Shown here: one piece after another, positions 25,101 through 36,958 of the stretch | Numbering within the stretch: position 1 is the stretch's first letter | How the letters are laid out: each line of letters opens with the position of its first letter | From: Aquila chrysaetos chrysaetos | Taxonomy: Eukaryota; Chordata; Aves; Accipitriformes; Accipitridae | Length of the DNA: 64,000 bases | Assembly: GCF_900496995.4 (NCBI RefSeq) | Contig: NC_044009.1 | Coordinates: forward strand, 9,084,001-9,148,000 | Reading direction: 5' to 3' | Program-made: the position numbers and the translations under genes | Notes under the pieces: generated by a model | Told to the model about the DNA's origin: nothing | Seen by the model: only the letters and a program-made list of their open reading frames with translations | Database searches by the model: none

Positions 25101-28100
25101 AGGAAGGACGGAGCAGAGCCAAAAATCCAGGAGAAAAATGTTATGCAGAATTGTTCATCTGTTACTGATTGGGAGGCTGAGAGCTCAATTCAAACCACCC
25201 AATAAAACCGGCTTGGAAGAGAATTTCCTGAATCCCAGATTAAGTGAATAAAGATGTTTCAGGAGTTCAGGGCCACAGTTGGGTGGTTTGCACACAATTT
25301 GCTGTTGGTTTCACCCTTTGTTGCTTAATGAAGAACAGAAGGAGGATCTCCCATCTCATTCGACCAAGGGAAAAAATTATTTCTTCTAAATTTAAATTAA
25401 TTTCCTGTTGCAGGCATAGCTCTGTTTATCTGACCTACACAGGGGCTCCATCTTGGATTGTAGCTCATTCTGCTCCGTGCAAGACATTCTTCCCCTCGGG
25501 GACTGCAGCGTCCCCAGGCTGGTGGCATTGAGTCAGCATGGCAGGGTTTTTGCAAGCGGAGCTCAGAGGCTGAAATGCTAATGGTAAGAAGTGCTTTGAA
25601 AGCCAGCGCTCAGTTCTGAGGAAAAACCTGCAATTTTTCACAGCCCGTGTCCCCCTCTGACTCATTCAGGGAGCAGGTCCTTCCTCTCTATACACCTCAC
25701 TGCCACCAATGTGGTCCCCAGTTGTGCCCTTGGAGGAAACCCCAAGGAGCAGTGGGTGCTTGGCTTGACTGTAAGGGCTGAACAACAGCCAGATTCAGCG
25801 AGGACCTCATCCCGCACCATGCTCACTGGGGACAGAGGCGACTCCCCGCGCTTGCAGCATCTGATGTTGGAGAGCTGCTCTACCAGGGGGCTTGCACAAC
25901 CCTGAAAATCACTTATTTTAATAAGCCTCTTATTCACAGTGAGGGAAAGGAGCCAGGCCATATGTACTGAAGTCTTTAGAAAGTTTCCAAGTCATGGCTA
26001 CATCTCTTGCTCCTAAAGGCATCAATCTATATATCTACCTATCTCCCTTTCTCTCTGTCATTTACCTTGCTAGTAAATGCTAAAGTCTCTTTACAAACTG
26101 CAAACCTTTAAGTCACCTGGTACCTGAATCATTCCTCTAAGTGGCATCATGTATCTTGCTGGGACTTCAAGCTCTAATTAAGTGTGGAAAAGGGATGGAG
26201 ATCCCTGGAGAAATCAGAGATCAAATTTTAAAGAAGGAAAACTAGATCAGAACAAAAGATAAAGAATCATCATGAGAAACTTCAGAAATATGGAAACAAG
26301 TTCTTCACTCAAGGGCCCATCTCTCTAAGCCTCATGCTTGATTTTGCACAAAAACCTCTCCAGAATATTTCCCTTTGCAGAATTTTTGGGGAATCCAACT
26401 TCTTAGGAGGAGTCCAAAGGCTCCAAGGATGAAGAAAGCTATTTGCAGCCTTGTTTCTGGAGTCACTACCACCATCCTGTAAAATGTGGCTTGTCTAGAT
26501 GGCAACCCAGGGAAAATGTGACAGTAACTGTCAGCAGGAATGTGATGGGTATGAACACCAAGGAGACACATGCTTTCAGAGAGCCCCATGAGAGGACCAG
26601 CAGGAGTAATGGGATGTATGTGAGCAACAGCATATTTAGGCAGAATATCAGGAAACGTTTCCATCTCAGCTATTAGTTTTATTAGGAAAAGTCTCCCGTG
26701 GGAAACTGGAAGCTGCATCACTTGACTCACTCCAAGCTAAGCACTAGATAACATGAAACAGAGAACAGGCGTGTATTGGCGGGGGCAGATGGCCCAGATG
26801 ACCTAATGGTCTTTCCATCACTCCGATTACAATCTAGCCTGGGTAGAGGCTCTTCGCTTGTCTCCATCTGACTCAGGGTAATGACAGACTGGAGAATAAC
26901 ATGTGAGTTTGTTCCAGTGTTATTTTCCAGTTTCTTCATTTGAGGTCTCTGGGTAAAAGATGGGCTGCGGAGTGACCTCAGCTGAAGTGACAATATTTCC
27001 CAGTCCTCTTGCCAGGTTCTCCTTCTCGCAGGGCTTGTGTGTGTTGATGTGGGGGCTGCAGGATGGCATGGGCCCTGAAGGCCAGGTCCTTGTTCAGAAA
27101 TTGGTGCTTAGCAAAGGAGTGGAGGAAATACACATACAAAAGCCATCCAGAAAAGCTAGAAGAGCCTCCCACCAGCTTTTGCCATCTGAGATGCGGCTGC
27201 TTCAGAGTTGGTTATTGCCTTTTCTTGGCGGTTGCTGGTTTCCCACAGAGGGACAGTGGGAGCAGCGGGTGATGCAGGATGTTTTGGTGCAGCCGAACAA
27301 ACAGAAGGGACTGAGTGCGTCTTCCCGGTGCTTGAGGAAAGTGCAGCTCTGCTGAGATGGGGATGGGAAAGATCCAGGGATTCATCTTGTGCCCAGAAGG
27401 AATCCTCTGGGGAAGGCTGTTCCTCCACAGACTGCCCTATGTTGTTCAAAGCTGAGACGAAGCAAGCTGATGATCTACAAAATGGTTTGCGCAGCCTCAG
27501 CCCAGCCCTCTCCCTGTCATGTGCGGAGCCAAAGGGGACATGCAGGTAGACAGTGAACAGCTCTGGGCTCTCACAGGTGGCTCCAGCTCCTCTGCTAAAA
27601 CCTCCCAGGTTGCCTCTGGCTTCACAGGGCTCGGGTTAGACACTAGCCCTTCAGCGATACATCTCAAACAGGTACGATCAAGCTGACTTTTCTATGCCCC
27701 TCCCATTGCCAAGTACTTAACCGCAGTTCATCTCTTAATGTTAAAGATATTTCTACGTGCTTTATTAAGGGGCACCTTAACCTCTTAAATACTTTTTTAA
27801 ATAAGAGCCTTGACAGCTAGATGGAAGTATCCCCTTGAGATGTGCAGCGAGTGCATCCAGAGGAGAGCTTGCAAACCCAACATCTGCTGTGGGGAAAGAA
27901 GGGCAGCGCTCACCAGAGCTGTGCTTGTGGTGCAAAGTGTGGGATGCACGGGGATGCTGCTGCCCCAGCTCCAACCCGTCCTGGGGGTGGGTGAGGATCC
28001 TGAGCTCTGCTAAGGCACATGCATGAATGCTGGAGCAAGAATTTTGTGGCATTTGGACGCTGCATTTCATTGACTCTTGTTGGCTATTTGAAAGATAGGA

Positions 28101-28849
28101 CTTTAACTCTCATTGTCATTTGGCTTCGCCTCACTTTGCTGTCTAGTCTAGGAGCTGTCTGGGATTCTCTGCAGCTGGGGAAGAAAGGTGGATCCCTCCA
28201 AATGGCATTTCCTTTTAGTATTTCAGATGCCTTTTCAGAGTGGGATGCACTGTCTCTGTCAACCCCATGACACCCTTCCCAGAATGCAAACTTGGGACTG
28301 CCTGTGATGCTTCCCCAAAAGTTCTCATTTTAGAAATACCTGACTTAATGATATAGAAATGAACTGGAATGGTCTATATTGTGCAAAGTGATGGCAAAGA
28401 TTTTCTTTCCCTGTTGGAAGCAACTGGTATGCTGCAAGCACAAGAACTTCATGGGAAAAGCTTGTTTATGGGATTAATGAGAACACAGAGAGGTTGCCTG
28501 GGGTGGGATAAAAACTTATCTAAAGAAAACCACAGATGGATGCTTGGTGGCACAGGAAGAAATCAAGCTGGAGGGATGAGGGGTTCATAGGCACAGGAAT
28601 ACAGACAAACAGGGACATTTCAGTCAACATTTAATGACTGCTTGATATCAGATGTGCAGGCCACTTCTGCAATGATAGACCAGGGAAAGCAGGGACTCTG
28701 GAGAGGGTTTGGGCTTCAGCTGAAACCCAGAGAACAGAAACTCCCACTGCTGCTGCAGGGCTGAATATGATCTTGATATGCACAAGCAGGGAATATCACA
28801 GAGGTGGCATTACTCCTGCATGTGATTTTAGTGACATCATCACCAAAAT
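22166..28849. other. Intergenic DNA, no gene recognised
   Basis: No known protein family is recognisable. The longest open frame of the intergenic region lies here, 24314-25087 on the minus strand (257 codons). It is Cys/His/Ala-rich without ordered motifs and is rejected as a gene. The AT-rich block at 23040-23290 is listed separately. Three CpGs sit close together near 24060-24110 but do not form an island. Confidence 0.5.
23040..23290. promoter_or_regulatory. AT-rich block with hairpin and TAATTA sites
   Basis: A 15-bp inverted repeat with a single bulged base has its arms at 23044-23059 and 23067-23081 and a 7-base loop. TAATTA, the core homeodomain site, occurs at 23138-23143 and 23231-23236. 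Clustering of such motifs in an AT-rich island is typical of conserved developmental enhancers, which would fit an interval next to WNT4. Only the motifs are observed. Confidence 0.3.
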
Positions 28850-29260
28850 GGCACACTCAGGTCTAGTGCTTATGTTTGAGAGTGACACTGAAAACTTGGA
28901 AAGGACTCAGGAAAGAACTAGAAAATTATCCCAGGGCTAGAAATCACTCTCAATGAGAGACTAATGGAACATGATCTGTTTAGTTTATCTAGTTTTTAAA
29001 GAGGTGATTTAATCATCGTCTGTGAGAACTGATGTGGGGGAAACTTTGAGTGCAAAGGGCTCTTTAAGAGGGCAGAAAAAGACAGAAAAAGGTCCAGGGA
29101 CTGGAAAGCAAAGCTGGTGGTTGTTGGGCTTGAGATAAAGTAACTATTTTTAACAGTGGAAATAACTGACCATTGGAACAAGGAGCCCAGAGACATGGTA
29201 AACTCTCCATCCCATACAGCCTTGAAAAGTAGACTGTCCACTTTTCTGTGAATATGTGAA
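28850..29260 (+). mobile_element. CR1 LINE 3' fragment (ORF2 C-terminus), plus strand
   Basis: This is a truncated, sense-oriented CR1. The frame at 29156-29239 encodes 28 residues with DHWNKEP, then MVNSPS, then LKSRLS. These match the C-terminal CR1 ORF2 pattern VVxHWNxLPxEVVxSPSLxxFKxRL. Upstream, about 28890-29030 follows the preceding CR1 segment (LERxQxR...; LFxLxKRRLRGDL), with stops and frame breaks. The copy ends before a clear terminal octamer repeat. It is an old, dead insertion and the boundaries are approximate. Confidence 0.75.
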
Positions 29261-32200
29261 CCGAAACACAAGCTGCTGGTCTTGGTGAAGTTAGAAATGT
29301 GAATTTTCAGCTAAGAAAACCTGAAATGATCCATGGTGGCAAGAGAGATATACTCCATCTTCATCACATGCTGACATGGTGGTAGGGCCAGGCTTAGCTC
29401 CTACTGACATTTGCAAAGACAGACAAGCACAAAGCTTTGCTTGCTCTGCGTAAAGTCCTACCCGAGACTGCAAAAATTCTGCTGTTTGAACCTCCCTTTT
29501 CTGGTACATTCATCCATGTTGATCCTTTCTTCTTTTGTGCCAATGCAATGTTCCTGGGAGCTTGTTCTGTATCTGGCAAATGTGAAAGAATACCTTTCTG
29601 CATCTGACTGGTATTTTAAAAATATTTTTTGAAAATGAATTTTCATGAGGAAAAAAGCTCCTGGGAGGTTACCTAGAGCAAAACTTCCTGAAACAAAAGT
29701 ATCGTGGCTGGGTCTTGTGGCAGTTCAGTTGCTCCTTCTCACATTCAACACTGCTCACAGCTTCTCTGTCAAGAATTGGCTGTAGCATTTCTCAGCTCAG
29801 CCTGACAAGGACGATATCATGAAGGTATCAGGGGCAGGATTTAATGAATGTGCAGATTGTCACCTTTGCTGAAGATCCTGCCTGGTGACCCTTGGAGAGG
29901 GGGTCTCCCCCTTTTCCTCAGCATGCAATAAAATTAATTTTCCCCAGGCATTTCTGGGAGGCAGTCCCCAGGTCTCATTAATCCCAAACTCATTTGGTTG
30001 CCACATTTGGAAATTTCCGTAATTCCCCTATAAGGCAGATCTAGAACAAGAGCAGAAACAAATTTTATTCTAGAAAAGCAAAAGGTTAAGTTTTTCAGGA
30101 CAAAACTGAAAATAAACTTGCTCAGCGAAAACATGAAATGAGGAAAACCCATGCCTGAACTTCTCCTGACAATGTCTGCTCAGAGGTCAGCAGAGGGGAT
30201 GTTGGGTCCTGTAGATGCAGGTGCCAATGGGGCAGCTCAGGTCTGCCTCCCTCCCCAAACACACTTTGCTTAGGAACTCCCTCTTCCCAGTTACACTGGA
30301 GGGTTAGCAGATATGCCCAGACTCATTTTGGGAGTTTGCCCTGCTGCCTTTAGGAAGGATCAGTATCATATCTTTCATGGCTGCAGTGATGAAAACTATG
30401 CTGGACTGCAGCTGGTGCAGCAGCAGAATCTTTTATGGGCTGCTTTCGCCCAGGAGGAGTTAGTGGACTCGCCACTTCTCCAGGGACCTTCTGTGCCATC
30501 ACAACTGGGAGACTGTGACTCCTGGGACATGCTGCAGGGGCTCCCAGGGCATTGCTGGATTATATTACAATTACAGCATACAAATAACCTAGCTTTGCTT
30601 GGGGTATGAGGCCCTCCGCCATCTCTCATGAGTCTAAGAAGGTCACAGCACTGCCAGGGTAAAATGTCTTCTGGTCAGTCAGATGAAGCTTTGTGTAGGT
30701 AGGTCTTTGCACCTCAAACACCCTTTCTTTGATGTAAAAGGGCTCAGACAAGCGTCGTGGCAGGAAGGTTGGATTTGACATTGACGTGACTTAAACCGCA
30801 GGCTCCCCACACGGCAGCCAAGCTGGCCACCTCTCTGGTTGACTGCCCAGCAGGAAGGCTGATGCAAATAGCAACTGTGGATGCTGGCACTTGCTGGAGG
30901 ACAGCACAAATACGCATCTGTGCCGTTTGCCGGTTGCTATTCAGCACCCATCTTCCTTCTGTTTGTAAAGCTTCAGGTCCATCCAATCCATGAGCAGAAG
31001 CCACCGCATGTGGCCAAGCAGCCCAGTTAGGCATCGTGGCGAACGAACAACAAATAAGCAAAAAATAGTCTGAAAATAGTTTGAGGCTAAATACTGTTTG
31101 TCCAAGTTACTTGACCGAGACTCCTGAATGAGGAAGTCACTGGCAGGAACTGAGATTACCCTGGGAAGAATTCGGAAGAGAGTGAAATACATCGGCTCCT
31201 TTGCCTCGCTGGACAATCACAGCTTTCATCCTTGACCAGTTGCATTTTGAAATGCGTCTCATGCTTGAAGCCAGAGTGGATGCTTTGGTCAAACTATTCA
31301 GCATACTGAAATCCTGGGCTTAAACTGTACTGCTCAGTTCATTGCTGCACACGAGGTTTATCCAAGCATGTTCCCAAGGCTGCGAGGAGTCCTGGATCCT
31401 GATACAAATGTGAAGAAACACAGCTGCATCCTTACGCACTGGTTTCTGGGCCCTGGGAAGGACTAAGATCTTCTAAATTACTTTCCTGTGAAACTCAGAA
31501 TATGTTGGGAACTGAGAGATGGAGATGGAGCCTTCTTCCTAACCCAGTCCAGCCCATTTTACCCATCCCTAGTTGCTTCCTACATATCTTTAATGAACAC
31601 TTTCTTGTAATGGGGCAATTGCAGTAAGCTCCGTCTAGCTGGCTGGGAAGATGGTTCATTATTATGATGTCCTAGGTCTGCCTGAACCTCACACCATGCC
31701 TCCTATTCAGGTGGGATTCATTTGTAAAGGAGTCTCAATAATTTAGGGGAAATATGCTGGGAAAAGCAGATGGGTTATTTGCCTCGCAAAGACCCTGAGG
31801 AGAAAGAACTAAAACTGAATGGCCTGCATGGATGTCTGTATGGTATGTGGTACAAAACGTCCGCTGATGGGTGTACAGGATTTGTTCGACACTGGCAAGT
31901 CCCCGTGGGACCCATGCTGGGAAAGGATGTGTCTTCTTGACCCTGGACCAGGACAGCTCTATCCACTGCCTGCATTTTCTTTTTCAAGACGTCCTTGGAG
32001 CTGTGGCCTGCCCGTGGGCTGCATGTCCAGCACAGAAAGGCACAGCAAGACTGCTGGCTCCAGCATGAGCCACAGGCAGTTCAGGGCTGTGCAGGCAAGG
32101 ATTGAGCTGCCAAGGGTGTTATATGTTTGTAGCTGAAGGTGGATGGTCTCATGCCTGGACGTGGACACAGCACACACTTCTTTGTGTGTTTTCTCCCTAT

Positions 32201-32344
32201 CAATAAGAGCTTGCCCTCCCCATGGTGAGAGTGGAAGTTATCCTCATGGGCATGTCCCTCAGTCCCATTGCTGAGATGCCCCATTAGCTGAGTGCTAACT
32301 GATGGAAAAATCTTGCAGGAGAAAATTGGAACAGGAGAGGGAAT
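29261..32344. other. Intergenic DNA, no gene recognised
   Basis: No coding exon, RNA gene or clear repeat is supported. The sequence is of ordinary composition. Confidence 0.55.
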
Positions 32345-32900
32345 AGGAATATAAGAGACACCTTGCTGGGTCAGTGCTACAGCCTGTCTAGCCTGCATCT
32401 AGCAGGGGCAATAGGAGATGCTGTCTTGGATGAGCCTTCTGCAGCCTAAGCACCTCGTATTTTACCATCCACAGTCACTGGGCTTGGGACAGTAGAAGGC
32501 AAGTACCTGCCTGTTCCCTCTGATATTCCCTTATGGACCTGCTGTCCATTAGCTGGTCTAATCCCTTTCTGACCATGCTGACAGCATCTCCCTCCACAGC
32601 CTCTTGTGGCAGTAAATTCCTGAGGTTTTACTCACTGCATGAAGAAATCTTTCCTTTTCTCTGTTTCAGAGTGATATCCTACCAGTCCCACTGACTGCCC
32701 CTAGTTCTTGTCCTTGGGATTTGATTTCATGTGCACCTGATTCATCACCTTGGGGATTTTGTAAACTTCAGTCACATCCTTCCCAGCTTTCTCCTCTCCA
32801 AAATGATGAATGCCAACCTTTTCAGTGCCTCTTCACAAGAAAATTGCTCCAGCCCCTTGCTTATTTTAATTTTTAATTAAATTGCCCTTCCTATATGAAA
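32345..32900 (-). mobile_element. Old CR1 LINE 3' end, minus strand
   Basis: The + strand carries the antisense of a CR1 3' end. From about 32360 it reads tgctgggtcagtgctacag, which corresponds to the reverse complement of the CR1 tail (CTGGGTCAGACC...). Further along come a 'ttcctgaggttttactc..gcatgaagaaatc' segment and a 'cccctagttcttgtcc' segment (about 32618-32715). The later 'cctcttcacaagaaaattgctccagcccctt' segment matches the next ORF2 block in order. Collinearity over more than 500 bases makes the call secure despite heavy decay. Confidence 0.7.
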
Positions 32901-33180
32901 GTTAAAGCCTCCAGGTTTGTTTCTAGTCTCTCTGTAGTTCTGAAGAAGATCTGGCAGATCTTCTCTAGGGGCTGTAATTGTGGTGAGTGAACACTCAGCT
33001 GTTTGGAAATATATCCCAAAAATATCAAGTGCCTTGTTTGCGATGTTGGCCATAGTCCTGGATTTATAGTTTCTTTATAGAGTATTGCTCTTGCTCCAGC
33101 AACCTGTACTGGTAGTTGAAGACAGAAGTGACCTACAGCTAAAGAAAATCCCAGGATTTTCTGCTCTGCAAAAAGAAAAG

Positions 33181-33330
33181 GGTGTTGTGGTTTAACCTCA
33201 GGCTGAGGAACAGCAAAATTGTGAAGAAAAACCTCAGATTGAGGTAAAAAATCTCACAGGCCAAAGTCCCTGGTGGCTTACCATAAACATGCATTTATTT
33301 AACACTGGGCTGCATGTGGTCCTGGAGCAT
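33181..33330 (+). mobile_element. Possible LTR edge (ERVL-like)
   Basis: TGTTGTGGTTTAACC begins at about 33183. This is the usual first segment of an LTR family common in neoavian genomes. Similarity to that family is lost soon after, and I do not find the matching CA end, a target-site duplication or internal retroviral sequence. It may be a remnant or a chance match. Confidence 0.25.
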
Positions 33331-34529
33331 TTGCAGGAAGATGGTTGATGTGTCTCACCCTACTTCCAGAGCTGTCTGGAGATCCCAAGTCTTTGCTCTG
33401 CACAAGCACAGCTGTGCTTAAGAGTCTCTTCTCAAGGCTCACTGCAAAGGTTAAGCTGCGTCAAAGGAAGTTGTTTTTCCAGAGTCAGGGTTGAAGGACA
33501 GAGCTCTGGTATACCAGCATGCAGTTTGTGTGGTTGTGACAGTCCATCAGGCCACCACAACGGCTTTGGGACAGAGAAGATGGACATTTATTTGTAAATT
33601 TTCTGGTCTCCTGAAATGCTCACCAATGAGTGAATGAATAAAAACCAACCCTCTGCCATGTTTTATCTGCTTCACCTTCTGCAAAAGCATACACCTCATG
33701 CACAACTGAATGGGTAAGTTCATCTTGAGCACAGCATCAAGGTAAGCATCTCCCCAGCTTTATGTTCATCCCACATCTCCTGCTCCTTCCTGGCCCCACG
33801 CTTGTATGTCCCCACCCTCGGAAAGGCCAGGTAGAGCTTGCACTTGGCTCTTGACCCTGATGCCCACAGTAGCAACTCTCCAGTGAGGATCCTCGTGGCA
33901 GGACACAGCCGGCCGTCAGGCTCTTGTCCATTGCAATCAACACAGTGTGTGCAGGAAGCCAGGGGGCAGGATGGGACAGCACCAGCATTCAGGTGCCTGC
34001 TCTCTGCAGAAAACCAGGTGTGCAAGCAGCAAAGAGGAATCACTCCAGAGTGCAGGGACCATGGCACAGGGACTGCAGTAAAGGGACTCACCCGACCAGG
34101 TGCTGCTCTCTCCTGCATGCTGAATCATGGCAGGCAAGTGTGGACCTGGGGGCTCTCTCCTCCCAGGGAAGGAGGTGTCCTGCTGACCAGGTTAATGACT
34201 CATGCAGAGTGCCTTTGCCATGGTCACAGATCCCAGGGAGCAGAGGGTGATGGGTGAGGAGATACCCATCTGCCCTGCTCCTCTGTTCTGAGACCTCTGC
34301 ATCCCACGTGGGTAGATGCAGGCCTGCCCTCAGCTGTCCCCACGCAGATTCTGCACAGCATGAGCAGGACGCTGACCTCTCCCTACACAAGGCTGGATGC
34401 TGCAGTCTGTGCTTTGGGACCCGCTGACTCACGTGTCTGACTCACTCCAAGGCTGAATTTCCATTGCCCCAAGTTACTCCGTTTTGCTAACCCGTAAGTC
34501 CCCCCTACCCATGGGGATCCTCTCCCTGT

Positions 34530-34575
34530 GGCAGGGAGGCTCTCAGCCCTGAGGCAGGGAGGCTCTCAGCCCTGC
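34530..34575. repeat. 23-base perfect tandem duplication
   Basis: Two copies of a 23-base unit (GGCAGGGAGGCTCTCAGCCC followed by TG and A or C) occupy 34530-34552 and 34553-34575. They are identical except for the last base. This is probably replication slippage. Confidence 0.75.
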
Positions 34576-36905
34576 TGCAGGAGAGCAGCAGCTTTACTAA
34601 GAGTCAGCAAAGTGCCTGAGAAATGACAAATGGGTTCATGGTTTGGCTGCAGCATGTGCAGAACAGAGCCCTTGCACATAGCTATTGTCTGTACTTGCTA
34701 CCTGCTCACCGGGGCAACGGAGCCCAGGAGGCCAACTCCAGCCTCCAGTGTTAGCCTCCAGAAGGAGGTTGCCTGGGGGAAGAGCTGTCTGACTGTACTC
34801 ATCTGCAGCTGCATGGCCTCGGCCCAGGGCTCCAGCCCTAGAGCCACCCAAGGACCAGCCTGATGTGTGCACTGCTCCTAGCTGGCCACATGCATCACCA
34901 GTGGACCACCTGGCTAGTGCTGGCTGGTGTTGCAGACCGGCCTTTCTGCTTTTGCCTCCAGAATGGGGCACGCGGGGACACATAGAGCAATTTGCTTCCC
35001 TCCTCGGGAAGGGATGCAGAACCTTGCCCAGGTGGTAAAAGGGGCTGCGAGATGCAGAGCTCAGGAGGAAAGGAGAGACCAGGACGAGCGTGTGCCAGCT
35101 CAGAGCTTGCTCTGGCTGGTAAGAGTGGCTCCTCTTGCCTTATGATTTCCAGTGCACTCTGTGCTTCAAAGCCCATCTCACCAGAGATCTCCCACACCCA
35201 GAGAGATTCACAATCCTCTAGGAAGGTGTCCCTCTGTCAGGTCCCTGTGCTGGCTGCGAGGTGCAAGAATCAGCTCTTCCCTTTGGGTGCAAGAAGAGGA
35301 TCCACCCCAGGTTGGGGGGAGCAGGACTGGCCCTTCATTTGTCCCTATTGGTCACGGGAATGGGGTGTTTTCAGTCCAGCTTTGCTCCCAGCCCATGCCA
35401 CGGCACTGCTGGAGCAGCCAACCCACTGTTTTGGGAAGGAAGGGTAGGCTGGCTCATACTTAGTTGGTTTGAGTTAAGTGGTGGGTATCTCTGGGACGCT
35501 TGTTGTCCTCAGAGCCTCCTGTGCCTGTCCCGGCACTTGCCTGCCCATGCTGCCTTGCAGTTTATTGGTCAAAATCCCCCCCAGATCCCACTGAGATGGA
35601 GAAGCTCTGTGCTGTCCATGGGGCCTGGCCAGGCTGGGGGCTCTCCTGGGAGGATGACCAAATGCTCACCATCCATCTGGTCTGTTGTCCCCATGCCGGC
35701 CCTCCCCTGTACGGTGTCAGTCTCAGGAAGAAATGTCCACAGCTGCCAGGTCAGGACAAACAGCAAAAGATCCCTGAACTTCTATAGAGAGGAAGACTCC
35801 TGGTCCACAGCTCCCTCCCCCAGGGATTGACAAGCATGGGTTTCAGTTGCTTCTGCTAACCCACTATGGTTACCTCTATCTTATCTGTACTATGTCCCAG
35901 CCAGGGCAGTCTTATCCACACAAACATTTAAGAAATTGTTGCTACAGAGATGTCCAGCACTGCCTCCTGAGGGATTACATGGCCCTTAGGGTACAGCACC
36001 CTGGCAGGACCATGGTAGGCTATGCCTCTAGCTTCAAATGAGAGCCCTCATCTTCAGGGATGGGGAGTTTGAATGGTGTCGTTGATTTTGAAACAACTTA
36101 TCATGATTGAACCACTTTTTTTTTCTAGAGGTTCCCCATCCCAGGAGATCAGGCTAGATCAAGGTCCCTGGTTTCCACCCAGATGTGTCCACCCAGTGAC
36201 CCTCCACATACAAGAGCAGTGTCCCAGCCCACCAGAACATGTGCCATTCTTCATCCTTTGCAGCTGGTGTAAAAGACCTCCCAAAGTTGATTCACAGACT
36301 TGATTAGAAATGCTATCATCTCAGTCACATAACCTGCCAACAAACTTTCTGGAGCTTTGCAAGACCCTGGAAACCTTTTGCCACCCTATTTCTGAGTCTC
36401 CCTTTCATTTTCCAGATGGTGCAGATGCCTGGGAGGCACAGACGAGGTGCCGGTGGTGTTTTTCCTGGAGGGTGACTGTTGCTGGGTACCATGCATTAGA
36501 GCAGAGCATACCGTACAGCTGGCACACTGCTGCCCTGAGCCAGCTCTGGAGGAGTGGGTGGGTGACCATGCACAACCTGTCCCTAGTGTGTAGGGAGAGG
36601 GCTAAAACAGTCAAAGGGCTAAGACACATCCCTTGCAAAGAGCTCTGTGACAGACAGACCTTTTTCCAGGTCTGCCCTGGCCAGAGAGACCCTAAAATAA
36701 ATCTCCCCAAGGCACCAAGCCCCAGGGGAGAGAGAAGCAAGAGCAGGGAGTGGGACCAGGCTGGTGCACTCAGCCCCGCGCACAGGCCAACCACACAGAT
36801 CCATGCTGTTGACAGAGCCAAAAATAACTCCAGCATCTCTATTTAATGCTATTTAGAAAAACCTCCCTCTCCGAAATGGTGAGCTTCCCTAAAGACAGGA
36901 TCAAT

Positions 36906-36958
36906 ATTTATAAATGCCACGACTTCCGTGACCCGGTGATTTATACGGGAACCGGGTC
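36906..36958. promoter_or_regulatory. Palindrome cluster in a CpG-containing block
   Basis: ATTTATAAAT at 36906-36915 is a perfect 10-base palindrome. Fourteen bases on, GACCCGGT (36930-36937) and ACCGGGTC (36951-36958) form perfect 8-base inverted arms around a 13-base spacer. About nine CpGs fall within 130 bases around it (36870-37000), in otherwise CpG-poor DNA. This looks like constrained regulatory sequence; the binding factor is not known. Confidence 0.35.

Noticed and set aside
35261..35830. 189-codon open frame, + strand, overlapping several others
   Set aside because: Overlapping long frames in all phases here reflect local lack of stops. No protein similarity is recognised.
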